From: Dipteris shenzhenensis
Taxonomy: Eukaryota > Polypodiophyta > Polypodiopsida > Gleicheniales
DNA length: 64,000 nucleotides
Assembly (NCBI GenBank): GCA_047967505.1
Contig: CM106538.1
Direction: 5' to 3' (one strand)
Part shown: positions 33,600-45,345 of the stretch, piece by piece
How positions within the stretch are numbered: position 1 is the stretch's first letter
Layout of the letters: every line of letters begins with the position of its first letter
Notes under the pieces: model-generated
The model's database searches: none
Told to the model about the DNA's origin: nothing
The model's input: only the letters and a program-made list of their open reading frames with translations
Made by a program: the position numbers and the translations under genes

Positions 33600-33870
33600 C
33601 ATTATGCGGTTGTGGAGGCAAAAGGAGGGTGGCCGAGGGTAGAGAGGGCGAGGTGGAGGGAGCAGGGTGGCTGAGTGCTGAGAGGCGAGAGGGAGGGTGT
33701 AGGGTGGCCTTTGGCATAGAGGATGTAGGCAAAGGAAGGGGGGGAGGGTGGATCCAGAGAGAGCAGGGTGGTTGAGGGAGGGGGGAGGGAGGTGGAGGTG
33801 CAGGGAGGGGGGCATGGTAGAGGGAGGTGGGGAATGGGCAAGGAGGTAGAGGTGGAGGGAGGGGGGCGAC
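33600..33870 (+). repeat. G-rich purine tract (GGGAGG repeats)
   Basis: The plus strand is dominated by GGGAGG, GGGGGAGG and GGTGGAG runs; the minus strand is correspondingly CCTCCC. This gives long Pro/Ser/Leu-rich shadow ORFs on the minus strand. Many runs of three or more G at short spacing make G-quadruplex formation possible. Confidence 0.75.
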
Positions 33871-34469
33871 TGCATGTCGAGTTGTCTGCATGTATTTGTC
33901 TGTAGGTTGAGCAAATGGCATCATGTTTTTTTTTTGCATGTTAAACATAAAGGGGATATCCAAATCTTTCCTAAAAAATTGCATGTCCTAATCTTTCCCA
34001 AAAAATTGTATTGCATTTTTTGTGTCCTCGTTTGGGAGATGACATCAAGATTGATTTATAGTTTCCCTTCCAATGTTTGTTGCCCCCTCTACTGTACTTC
34101 CAAATAGGGTGATCACCCAAGGTTGACTAATGAATGTCAAAATTTCAAATTTCACCTCGAACATGTTTTCAAAATTTAATGTCGTATCATTTACATTCAC
34201 AGTATTGGGAGGTATTTGGTCCATTTTTATGTAGAGACTCTTTCCTTCAAAATCAAATTAATATTCTAGAGAGAATTGTTATGCTTTAAACAATGCTAAA
34301 AAATGAATGTAGAGGGTTGAGGGGAAGCATTGATTTGAGCTAATCGGTCAGCCCCAAAAGTAAGGGTGAGCTGTTGTTAGAAGAACATCTTTTGACTCAA
34401 CACAATGTGAACTGATGTGAAAGGCGTGAATTGATAGGACTGATTTGGCTGAATGGGACAGTTGAGACA

Positions 34470-34915
34470 AAACATAGATCTCAAAAAGACGAAGATTCTG
34501 ATATCAGTTTCCTTCAAAACAAAGCTTGGAACAGAAAGTTATGATGGTTTTACGAAAGGTTCTCAAAACTGCTCCAAACAACAGACCCGACCACTTAGAC
34601 AATAACTTTTATTCTACTAAATGGAACAAATATCTGAATACATCAATAGATAAATCTTGAAAAGACAAAGATTTTGATATAAGTTTCATTCAAAATAAAG
34701 CTTGGAACAGAAAGTTATGATGGTTTTATGAAAGGTTCTCAAAACTATTCCAAACAACAGACCCGACCACTCAGACAACAATAACTTTTGTTCTACTAAA
34801 TGAAACAAATATCTGAATACAACAATAGATAGATCTTGAAAAGACAAAGATTATGATATAAGTTTCATTCAAAACAGAGCTCGGAGTAGAAAGTTATGAC
34901 CAATTTACAAAAGAC
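34470..34915. repeat. 178-bp tandem repeat, about 2.5 units
   Basis: Units start at about 34490, 34668 and 34845 with AAGATTCTGATATCAGTTTC-like sequence and continue through GAACAGAAAGTTATGATGG and AACAACAGACCCGACCAC. The third unit is partial. Confidence 0.9.
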
Positions 34916-36010
34916 TGTCAAAACTGTCCATACCTGACTGCAGTTATGGAAAGGGCAACGATCTCCTTCAGCAGAGAAGTAGCTTCCAAGATACATGGAA
35001 ATTGAGGTCTCCCAGGGGAGTAGAGAATACCCTTAAAACCGATCTAGAAATGACTCACTCATGTGGGTACACGAAGCTTTAGAGCGAGGAGAGAGGAGAT
35101 GGAAGAAGGATGAGGAAAAAGAAGCATGAACTTTATTCAAAACATTAGAAGCAAGAAGAGGGATACAAAGTGAGAGCCTAATGATCTAGGGAGAAAGGAA
35201 GAGATAGGCAAAGCTAGATACAAGTGATGGCATAACTAGAATGAGAAGAACCCGATGATGGAGAGGGAGGAGAGAGGTCTCTTTTATCGAGCAATTCTCA
35301 CCCTCCTTCACCTTGTTACATTTTCAGCCAGTAGATTCCTTCACGTCATGGTGACATAAGGACATGGGTCACCATCAAATGTCCTTTTGGGCACATTTTG
35401 ACAAGCATCCCATCACAAGATCCTCATGACTCTTTAAAAATTGAGAATCCCCTTGGAGCCCATAGGGACCCTCTCTTTTCCATATGTCAACATCCTTCAT
35501 ATACCACCTTGGAATTCTAGAAGGATTCCTCTTAACTTTACACTCTTCCACACTCCTCCACATGCCCTCCACGTGCTTGGCATGTGATCTCCATATTATT
35601 TTAGTACATTATGGAGGCCATGCAGTCATTTGGCCCACTCAAAATACATGACTCATTTCTATTTTTCCAATTACAAAGCAAATAATATATCTCCCAAACC
35701 ATTCTATCCCTATACCAAGGTATTTATAATTCATACCCGTGGTATTTACAATGATGCACTCTACTCATAATCACATTTGCACTCATTTTTACTAATTAGT
35801 CTAATTAGTGTCAAATCCACATTAATGATTACATGAAATAAAGTAGTCGACATCAAAAGATTGACAAGCTGCAACGAGAGTAGCCGCAAAGAGCCATCTC
35901 CCACCACCAACTTCTCCATCATGCTTCTTGGTTCTTTGTCTCCATGGCTAGCTTTTGTCACCTTGCAGGCCCCACAAATCCTCCCACAGGTTTCAAATTA
36001 AAATATCATT
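34916..36010. other. Intergenic, no gene recognised
   Basis: A-rich and GA-rich non-coding DNA; no domain-bearing ORF. Confidence 0.45.
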
Positions 36011-36211
36011 TTTTGTTGTCACACTACCTATCGCGGTCTAGGCATGGATGACCTATACCCTAGATGTGGCTAGGCTATTGATCCCATTGCCCACATGATC
36101 TTGATAGAGCATTATAGGGTAGAGGCATAGAGGGATTTACTTGGGCAAGAGGGATTTGATGCCACAGTGATTGCCACATGTATACCCTAATAGTTCTCAT
36201 ATGTAGACTTC

Positions 36212-36595
36212 ATGCCTAGTGATGAGGCACGAGCAGAGGAGGCATGATGCATCAAGCGAGAGACACACCTACAGATGTCCTTGCAAGATTGGGTGTAGTA
36301 GAATATTGGGGAGGATGTGGACTAGTGGCTCAGATGTGAGGAGGAGCTTACTCATGCTAGATTTGAGGCATGAATCCATGCAGATCAACGACTCTAGGAG
36401 CTCAGGCATGCATATGTGGAGGACACGAGGATTATGGAGATACATGCAGTGGCTCAACGTGCTACTGCATCCCATGGAGATGAGGCCGGACCTTCTACAG
36501 AGAAGACGATTAGGCATTATGCCATGCAGGAGCCACATTAGAGAGTGATTAGAGGCTCCTATGTTGAGTTGTCTGATTCATCCAATGATAGCTAA
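36212..36595 (+). pseudogene. Decayed ORF of unknown, possibly transposon-derived, protein
   Basis: One frame from ATG 36212 to TAA 36593-36595 gives plausible polar protein sequence (IKRETHLQMSLQDWV, WLRCEEELTHARFEA, IHAVAQRATASHGDEAGPST, ending VIRGSYVELSDSSNDS). It carries seven internal stops, five TAG and two TGA, each explicable as CAG-to-TAG or CGA-to-TGA. No frameshift is needed. I do not recognise the family. The serine/acidic tail is like the C-terminus of some plant transposon ORFs, but that is weak. The longer open frame on the same strand (36219-36548) has poor composition and is probably a shadow. Confidence 0.45.
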
Positions 36596-36798
36596 TGTAG
36601 GTGGCATATACTTTGACGATCATGTATGTGTACTTTGATGACCATGCATGTACTATGAGTTATCTACTTTGATGATCATGTACATACATTGATGATGATG
36701 ATTAATGACTGTAGATGACATGCATGCTGTGCGATATGTGATGATTAAGAGTTTTGTTCTTTTCAACATTTGATTCTATTGTATCTTTGTTTATCATG

Positions 36799-36801
<3 letters not shown>

Positions 36802-36852
<51 letters not shown>

Positions 36853-36894
36853 TCCCTCCCTCCCTCTCTGTCTCTCTGTCTCTCTCTCTCTCTG
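36802..36894. repeat. (TC)n microsatellite
   Basis: Uninterrupted (TC)n to about 36848, then CCCTCCCTCC and imperfect TCTG/TC repeats. Confidence 0.95.
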
Positions 36895-38029
36895 TGCAAT
36901 CTTATCTCGCATAAAATGTGAAGAATGCAACGGATTTAATTCAAACATCTTAATGGAAAATTTGTTATCAATGATTGAGAAAAGAAGTGGGATTTAGGGC
37001 TAGGCCTTGAATGCATTATATGCCGTGAATTTGCATTGTACAATAGAAGGGATAGAAGAAATACAAACCATCAAAGCACTCATTGTACTGCAAGTAGCTT
37101 AAGGGTGTATATATGCAAAAGGGAATTAAACACCCATCAAGCGCCCAAAGTAGAGAAGAATATTGTTTTAACTAGCTATATCACAATGTTGTGTATACGT
37201 GCTTTATGAAGTTAAATATTTGAATTTAAAACAAACTTAATTTGTATATATATGTTTGCTCTCAAGTGCCATAAGATATTTTAGCGTGATGTTAATCTCA
37301 CGTCATTCCATTGCTAAACTTTGCTTAAGAAAACATGTCACTCTAAAATTTTCAATAAATGGTTTTCCTTTAAACTATCATATGCTAGGGTCCTAACATG
37401 GCGGCAATTGTATCTATACCATTAGCACTTATGGCACAAGGTCCATCATGACTACAACTCTCTTTAAGACTAAGTTTTGGACAACAAGATAGATGATTGG
37501 CTTTTGATACACAAACTGTTCCAATAGATTGATATGTTTATCTTGTGAAACAACTATTAATAAACAACGTATACTCTTGAGTTTGAATTTTACAAACAAA
37601 AAGTAAAGTTGTGCTTTTGTTTATAGTTAGAACAAGTTTGAAGCTTGATCGCTATGCTAGAATTTGTTCTAACATATTCTCAAAACTACTTTGATGAGAG
37701 TTTAAAGTAGCAAATATGAGACTCTATGGTTTAGGAGGGACCAAGGTTTGTAAGTTCAAGACTCTATAGTGTTGATGGTCCACACTAATAATATCAAATT
37801 GTTTGAAAGGATATCGAAGTTAGGTTCCTAAATGTTAAATAAATGTGTCCACTAGTCTTTTTCAAATTTCCAACTAAGAGAATGACCTAAGAAATTTTGA
37901 AAATAAAAATATTCAAGAGACATGAAGCTTCGTCCACTATGCTACATTGATAAGAGTGTAAGACAAGAAAGCAAAGAGAAAACTCTCCAACTTCCAACAA
38001 GCTCAAGCCCCACAATATCAAATTAAGCT
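36895..38029. other. Intergenic, no gene recognised
   Basis: AT-rich, with no ORF worth noting and no repeat family that I can link to the rest of the window. Confidence 0.45.
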
Positions 38030-39670
38030 TTGTAAAATGGGCCCTTTGACCCCCTTGTGCCCACATTCGATGTCCGATGGGACTCAAACTTTGCAAGAGC
38101 AAGGAGACCATAGGGTTTAGGATGTGCAAATTTTGAGTCCAATATGACACATGGACATGCAAATCCTAATGACTCATTCTATATTTTGCACCTTCATTGA
38201 TGTAACAAGGTGCATAGGGTGAAAATGGGCCCTTCGACCTCCCCGTGCCCACATTCGGTGTCGAATGGGACTCAAACTTTGCAAGAGCATGGACACCATA
38301 GGGTTTAGGACTTGTGAAAATTTTGAGTCCAATCCGACACATGGACATGCGAATTTTAATGATGCATTCCATATTTTGCACCTTCACTGATGTAACGAGG
38401 TGCATAGGGTAAAAATGAGCCCGTTGACCTCCCCCTGCCCACATTCGATGTTGGATGGGACTCAAACTTTGCAAGAGCATGGATACCATAGGGTTTAAGA
38501 CCTATTCAAATTTTGAGTCCAATATGACACATGGACATGCAAATTATAATGACCCATTCCATATTTTGCAGCTTCACTGATGTAATGAGGTGCATAGGGT
38601 AAAAATGGGCCCTTTGACCTCCCCGTGCCTACATTTGGTGTTCGATGGGAATAAAACTTTGCAAGAGCATGGAGACCATAGGGTTTAGGACATGTGAGAA
38701 TTTTGAGTCCAATCTAACACATGGACATGAAAATCCTAATGACCCATTCCATATTTTGCACGTTCATTGATGTAACGAGGTGCATAGGGTGAAAATGGGC
38801 CCTTTGACCTCCCCGTGCCCACATTCGGTGTTAAATGGGACTAAAAATTTGCAAGAGCATGGATACCATAGGGTTTAGGACATATGAAAAATTTGAGCCC
38901 AATCCAACACATGGACATGCGAATCCTAATGACCCATTTCATATTTTGTACCTTCACTGATGTAACTAGGTGCATAGGGTAAACATGGGCCCTTTGACCT
39001 CCTCGTGCCCACATTTGGTGTTAGATGGGACTCAAAATTTGTAAGATCATGGAGAAAATATGGTTTAGGACCTGTGAAAAATTTGAGTCCAATCCAACAC
39101 ATGGACATGTAAATCCTAATGTTCCATTCCATATTTTGTAGCTTCACTGATGTAACGAGGTGCATAGGGTAAAAATGGGCCTTTTGACCTCCCAGTGCCC
39201 ACATTCGGTGTCAAATGGGACTCAAACTTTAAAAGAGCATGGAGACCATAGGTTTTAGGACTTGGTGTAAATTTTGAGTCCAATCCAACACATGGACATG
39301 CAAATCCTAATGACCCATTCCATATTTCTTCACTGATGTAAGGAGGTCGATAGGGTAAAAATGGGCCCTTTGAACTCCCCGTGCCCACATTCAGTGTTAG
39401 ATGGGATCAAACTTTAAAAGAGCATGGAGACCATAGGGTTTAGGACTTGGTGCAAAATTTGATCCCGATCCCACACATGGACATGCAAATCCTAATGACC
39501 CATTCCATATTTTGCAGCTTCACTGATGTAATGAGGTGCATAGGGTGAAAATGGGCCCTTTGAACTCCCCATGCCCACATTCGGTGCTAGATGGGACTCA
39601 AACTTTGCAAGAGCATGGATACCATAGTGTTTTAGACATGTGAAAATTTTGAGCCCAATCCGACACATGG
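38030..39670. repeat. 190-bp satellite array, about 8.6 units
   Basis: The landmark CACATGGACATGC recurs with its end at 38160, 38350, 38540, 38730, 38920, 39110, 39301 and 39486, and is cut at 39670 after CACATGG. Spacing is 190 bp except for one 191 and one 185. Each unit contains GGGCCCTTTGACCTCCCCGT, GATGGGACTCAAACTTTGCA and CATAGGGTTTAGGAC. Units differ mostly by point changes. Since 190 is not a multiple of three, the open frames seen on the minus strand are repeat artefacts. Confidence 0.95.
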
Positions 39671-39695
39671 TAATATAATGGTATATTATCATGCT

Positions 39696-39866
39696 TGATA
39701 GCAGAAGTGAGAGAGGGAGAGAGAGGAGTGCACATGATATAGCTACTTGTACACTAAGTGTATTGACAATGAACATGAAGATATACATGTGAACCCCTTA
39801 GGGTTAGGGTTAGAGTTTTTTTTCCTATGCTCTATGTGGATAGTGCAATTTACACTATCTTTAACA
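39696..39866 (-). repeat. 3' LTR of family A element (171 bp)
   Basis: Pairs with 42382-42550. Contains a telomere-like motif reading TTAGGGTTAGGGTTAGA on the plus strand at about 39797-39813, a GA-rich stretch near its plus-strand start and an ACACTAAGTGTATTG inverted repeat. Confidence 0.9.
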
Positions 39867-42368
39867 CCCCCTCTTAAATTGCACTGGGTAAGTAGAGGGT
39901 GTATGTACAAGACCTATTTGTGGCTTTTGAATGGTGCATATGATAGCATCCAAGAAATCATAGTAGTATGTGCATATGTGAGCACAATGACTACGTAGCA
40001 GAAGCATGTACAATGAGTATAACTTATGATCTTGTACATAATGTGGATTTTCCCTCTTAAGTTATGGGTCATCCTTCGCCTTTGGGAATGAAACCCAAAA
40101 GATAGGTTGAAAGGAAGAGGAAGGAGATACACAGAAAGACAAGTCCACCTGGATCAAAGACTGGTCGATCAAAAGATGACTACATGATTGAATAATAGTG
40201 TATATGGCTGCGTACTGACCATGTCATGAGTCACCATGTTCTGTGCAACTGCTCTGTGGAAAAGGCATCCAGATGTGAGGCTAGCCGATGTAGCTATGGT
40301 GATGTGATCTGGTAGGTTTTGACATACGAGAGTGTCACCAACCCAAAAGAACTGACAACAATGTGCGAGGTATGTTGCAGTAGAATAATCTTTGTCGAAT
40401 GATGTGGGGTCAAAGAAGATTGCATAATCAGTGTGGACAGAGTGATCCAAGGGCTGAAAATATGTGGTCGAAGGTGCAGGTATGATACGTTACTTTGCTA
40501 GAATAAAAGGCCTATAGACTTGACAAGATATGGCAACCTGTCAAACCTATGTGCTCAACTATCATGAGCTGAAGGTCATCTGAAGTTTTTATGACCAAAC
40601 ATCCATCAACATGGGATGTAGCATATGTCATAGGCTTATCGAGAAGCAACTGACGACAGTATAAATGCTGATAAGCCTGAAATAAAATTGAAAAATCATA
40701 AGATGTCCTTGAGGCCTATGTGGTGCTGAATGATGATGAAGGGACCGATTTGAAGTCATGGATTAACCACTAATGTGCATCATATATGGATTGTATAGGA
40801 CAACCATAAGTGCATGATGAAACAATGAGTCTCCCAAGGTTGTGCTATGGTGGATGAATTTGATAATGTCTACTACACTAGGGTAGGACCACACTGATGC
40901 ATAAGTATCCTTGTGCTGAGGAATGTTCTACTGATCGAAAGTGGTGGTGATAACTGGATCCAAGGGAGGTATAATGTGGCATGACTGAGCCGCCGATGCT
41001 AGAATGTCATGAAGACTGATGTGCTGATCTATAGTGCAGAAGGGAATTGAGCCCAAGGTATGCTCAGAAAGCATCATGATGGATGCTAGAATGGAATCAC
41101 CTGAAGAGCTAAATGCATTGTGGCATAAATCTCTGCGGTAGAAGATGTGAGTGCCTCGTACTGAGGGCTTACCTATTGAAGAACTACATGATCATAAAAA
41201 CTCCTGCTGAGTATCTGCATCTGATGTGATAGTAAATGGAGTTAGATCCATGCATGAGAGTGATGGCTGTGCATCATAAGAATCAGTCTGTGCTGATGTA
41301 GATGGGACTGCCTCATACTGAGGACTCACTGTCAAATATGCCACGTCCTGAGGGCTTACTGAGAAGTGTGCCTCATGCTAAGGGCTTACCAAGGAATGTG
41401 CATGATAAAAAACTATGGGATGATCCATGCTAACATCCAAAGCATCTACATCTGATATGTTAAGGCCAATGAGGCTTGAGTCGCGGCATCATAAACTGGT
41501 ACATACCCTGTGGCAATAAATGGCCAAAGAAAGTTCTCTTTCCACTCACGGATCTTGTCCAGAGTCATGAATGGTGTATAATCAATTGTGTGATGTGGAT
41601 AACTCCATGATGGAGACGGTTTGGTGCTCTATGCAAGAGGCTTACCTGTGTACTTGCAAGAGTGTCTACCCATGAGGACACTATGTGAGAGCTTCCACAT
41701 AGAAGCAGGCATAGGTAGTAGCATGGAGATGGAGACAAGCTTGTAGAGTGAGCTTGAAGATTGGAGCTACCGATCAGAGGAGAGCACGAGCTATAAAAGG
41801 AGGAGATCTGTGAAGCTAGTGATCGAGAAGAAGGTGGGAGGAAGCTTGTAGAAAAACGGAGGCCTAAGGCACAACATGGAGTATAGAGAAGCTCATAGCA
41901 GGTGCAAGAAACATAGCCGATTTGCTTGCTACTTGGGTGATTGAAGAGGGCTCAAGGTGGAGTCGGCTGAGGCTTTGATACACATCATGTAGATGGCGAT
42001 TTATCCTGGAGATGGTAGCTTGTTGCCTTTGAACCTTACTCCCTCCAATGCTAAACTCTCACAATGAAGAGACCTTACAACGGAGACCTTACAAAGCTCA
42101 AGAACTTTAGACTGAGATAAGGAAAGCTCGAAATGATGGAATTGGGAGATTTTGTTCTCAAATCGAAGATGAGGATGATCTCTACGTGAAGAGATGAAGA
42201 AACTGTGAAGATGCCTCATTGAGATGGCTTCTGCCTTGATGGAAGCAAGGGATTAACACCTTGATGGAGCAAGGGCTTGCACTCTCTCTCTGCATGGAAA
42301 TCCTCTCTCGATGGAAGATGCCTCGTGGAAGGAGGGCTTGATACTCACGAAGGGAGTGGAGCACCATC

Positions 42369-42381
42369 GGCTCTGATACCA
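42369..42381 (-). other. Initiator-Met tRNA primer-binding site (family A, complete copy)
   Basis: Minus-strand TGGTATCAGAGCC directly after the LTR; identical to the site at 12138-12150. Confidence 0.92.
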
Positions 42382-42550
42382 TGATAGCGGAAGTGAGAGG
42401 GAGAGAGAGAGGAGTGCACATGATATAGCTACCTATACACTAAGTGTACTGACAGTGAATATGGATATATACATGTGAACCCTTTAGGGTTAGGGTTATG
42501 GTTTACCCCTATGCCCTATGTGGATAGTGCAATTTACAGTATCTTTAACA
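42382..42550 (-). repeat. 5' LTR of family A element (169 bp)
   Basis: Pairs with 39696-39866. The telomere-like motif reads TTTAGGGTTAGGGTTATGG at about 42483-42501. Confidence 0.9.
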
Positions 42551-42905
42551 ATGCTTAATTTTAATTTATTTCCAAATTAACCTAATGGTTTGTCCTAACA
42601 TTTTGATTATGTCATGCAAATATTATGCTTTCACGCTGGTGGTAGTTAAGTTAATATCCTGATATAATAGAAGCAAACCACCATGCTAGTGGCACTTAAT
42701 ATCCTAGTGTACAACCAACCTTTGAGCTGTAACCAACCAGTGCTATTATACTAGAATGAATTACATTGCTACAAAGTGTTATCATAAAACATATACATTG
42801 CCCAAATAAACTTTGGAGAACATTAATAATTCAATAGATTACATATAGATTACATCTCAAAGACTCCTTTCCTTCAGATTACATCTCTAATACTCTTTTC
42901 CTTTA

Positions 42906-44900
42906 GGGCTGGTTCCACATGGCTTTGATCAGGTCACCTTTTTGAACTCTCGGATTGTAGGCTTAGCCCTCCTTGCTCCTTTCCTTCCTCCTTTCTGATG
43001 GGGGATGGTCCCTTCCTTCAGGGGCTTGGCCCCTCCCTTCATGTCGCTTCCTCTTTCATTGCTTTGATCTTCCTTGTTGCAAGCTTGGCCTTTCTTGCTC
43101 CTTTCCTGAAGGGGATTGGTTCCTCCCTTCAAGCTCATTTTCCTCATAGTTAGGCTCGGGCTTGGACTTCTTCAATTCAAGCTCCTTGTCTTTTACAACT
43201 TTTGCCCAAATGGAAAATTGAGCTACAATACCTACTTTCTTGTCATAGATAGCTATAGTAGGTAGGCACATTTGATCTGTTCATGACCTAGACAATGGCA
43301 AATGACATTCTCTACATACCTATATTGCATGCACAAACACCTCAAAGGATAAAACATGCACAGGGTGGTAGCATGCAAGCCATCAGATTGACATAGAGTC
43401 ATCTATGACAGGGTTATGGTAGACCATTCATTTTGGACCGTGCTGCATAACAAGATAGGCATCTATTTTAACTACTATGGTTGTCAATACCACGGTCTTG
43501 CTTTATACATGATGAAGTTCCTTCTTGATTGCTTTTGCTCTCATCCTAAGGTTGCTGATGTTCTCCTTTATCTCCTCCACTCTTTGCTCACTCTATGCAA
43601 GAGCTTCATTTGATGCCCTCAACATCTCTTGAAGCTACTTAAATTGCTCAAAAACATCAACATGGGCCATTTTCAAGACTTCCAATCTAGTTTGGAAATC
43701 TCTCACAATGAAGGACTAGTTTTCAAAACTTTCAAAGGCCACTGCAAGCTCATGCAAAACCCTATCGTAATCTTATTGCAGGGTCTTGTAGCTTAATATT
43801 TGAACTTCCACTAATGTTTCTAGATAACAACCCCCATTGTAGTTGTTGTAACTTGCTCCACCGTGGCTACTCTCTTCATCCTTTCTAGCCTAGAGAGCTT
43901 CCTGATTGTCTTCTCCACTGTGGCTACTCTCTGCCCCATACTTCTTGGCCTTGAAGCTCTCTCATAGCTCTCCATTTTTAGTTCCTCCATCATTTGGTCT
44001 TTTTCAATGATCCTCCTTTTTGGCTCCTTTTGTTGCATAAAGAGCCTCCTTTTCGGCTCTCCAATCTTCAAAATCCTTTTGCATCATTGCTAGCTCCTTG
44101 CGGTGATGTCCTCATCCGTTCTAATTTCTTCAAGCCTATCTTGAAGCTCCTTGATGCACTTCTCTGCTTTTTCTCTTCTATTCCTTTCCATGTCGATCAT
44201 TTTTGTAGTGGCCTCAGCTTTCTCTCATGCCTACTACAAGGCCCTTACTTCTACCTCCTCTACCTTGGCTTCTTCACTCTCCCTGAGAATTTTCTCAAGT
44301 TGTATTGACTTTTCTGCATTAGTGACTTTCTATTGTAGAAAAGTCACCTTATGAGAAATCTTCTTATCATATTGCTCAAAAATCCTTTTGAGGGTATATG
44401 TCATTAGGCGCATTGCAACTCTAGTGGACTGAGATGACAATTTGGATTTTCCATCCATGTGATTCTTTAGGTTGGTTATCACGCCCTTGGAGATCACCCT
44501 TGAGAAAGAGACATCACATCCTTTTAGTTGCTTTGCTATTCCTTGAAGTTACCAAAACTTCACTATTCCTCTTGTATCAGGAGACAAGTGCATTGTCGTC
44601 TTCAGCACATCCTAGAGGTCGACTGGAAAGCTAGAAAGTTTTAATCCACCATCTTTACTAATCTGACCATTGGGGTATATATCTAGAATATCCTATCTCT
44701 TCCACGGCTTCTCAAAGACATGTGCTTGCCAATTGCCTCCAAGAATGCCTAGTGCATTTTCCATCATGCTTTTAGTGATAGTAATCTTCTGACCTTGAGA
44801 GACTATTTATTACTTCTTTACACTCATCTCTTGTAGCAACCTGGTGAAGTTGTATGAGCATCCAAATTGGGCTTTTGAAGAGCGAGTCAAGAGCTTCTAG
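42906..44900 (-). pseudogene. Long decayed ORF with coiled-coil region, unknown protein
   Basis: Reading the minus strand from about 44900 gives protein-like sequence: TITKSMMENALGILGGNWQA, DILDIYPNGQISKDGGLKLS, SFSRVISKGVITNLKNHMDG, then a heptad-rich segment (NAEKSIQLEKILRESEEAKV, ERNRREKAEKCIKELQDRLE). It continues, after at least one frame change near 44100, with KELAMMQKDFEDWRAEKEAL, VLHELAVAFESFENYS and QRVEEIKENISNLRMRAKAI. The end (43271-42929) is Lys/Glu/Gly-rich and has a frame stop near 43060. Stops are scattered (mostly TAG and TGA). I do not recognise the family. Length and coiled coil would suit a transposon structural protein or a plant-specific host gene copy. Clearly non-functional. 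Confidence 0.55.
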
Positions 44901-45345
44901 ATGTCACGATTTTAAGATCAAGGGAGGAGAGGCTCTTACACTATGCTGCAGAGAGGCAGGAAAGATTGTGTAAGGAGCTCTCGGACTATGGAGGGGGGGA
45001 GGAAAGATCATGTGAGGAGCTTTAAAACTATGCATACATGTTTTGGAGCTTAGTGTGTCCAGGGGGATCCATTATAAGAGCGGATAGCAGCTCCAAGAAG
45101 AGTGCAACCAGAAAGAAATGGTCAAGAGGGATAGAAGAAAGAATAGTGAAGGAAATGGAATATTGGGGGATTAAGTTTGTCATTTGAGTGGAAGGGAGAA
45201 AGAAATGGCCGAGAAGGATAGAAGACAAAATAGTGAAGGGAATGGAATAGTGGAGGGTTAAGTTTGTAGCCTAACTAGAAGGAATTATCAAGGTGAGATC
45301 CACCATAGTGGTTGGTCCAAATTTTGATTAATTCAAGGTAGTAGT
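44901..45345. other. Intergenic, GA-rich, with a short tandem repetition
   Basis: A phrase around AGGAAAGAT-TGTGAGGAGCT occurs twice near 44960 and 45003, and AGAAATGG-AAGAGGGATAGAAGA-AAATAGTGAAGG occurs twice near 45115 and 45202. No gene seen. Confidence 0.5.

Larger units (their letters stand above)
39696..42550 (-). mobile_element. Family A non-autonomous LTR retrotransposon, structurally complete
   Basis: LTRs at 39696-39866 (171 bp) and 42382-42550 (169 bp) flank 2.5 kb. On the minus strand the LTR begins TGTTAAAGATA and ends CGCTATCA or TGCTATCA. Minus-strand TGGTATCAGAGCC (42369-42381) abuts the right LTR, an initiator-Met primer-binding site. Minus-strand AAGAGGGGG (39867-39875) abuts the left LTR, a polypurine tract. 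The flanks ATGCT (39691-39695) and ATGCT (42551-42555) are an exact 5-bp target duplication. The interior has no gag, protease, integrase or RT that I can see; the best ORF (40169-40450, minus) is unrecognised. It inserted 25 bp beyond the end of the 190-bp satellite. Intact borders suggest a recent insertion driven by enzymes from another element. Confidence 0.92.

Noticed and set aside
33462-33984. Pro-rich ORFs of 79-150 codons on the minus strand
   Set aside because: Produced by the G-rich tract; low complexity with no domain.
36219-36548. 109-codon plus-strand ORF
   Set aside because: Met/Arg/His-rich composition is poor; the frame starting at 36212 has better protein character in spite of its stops.
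38030-39788. Minus-strand ORFs with repeated peptides
   Set aside because: They are the 190-bp satellite read in changing frames, since 190 is not divisible by three.
39790-39815. Interstitial telomere repeat
   Set aside because: Only about two units, and the same short motif occurs in every family A LTR, so it belongs to the LTR.
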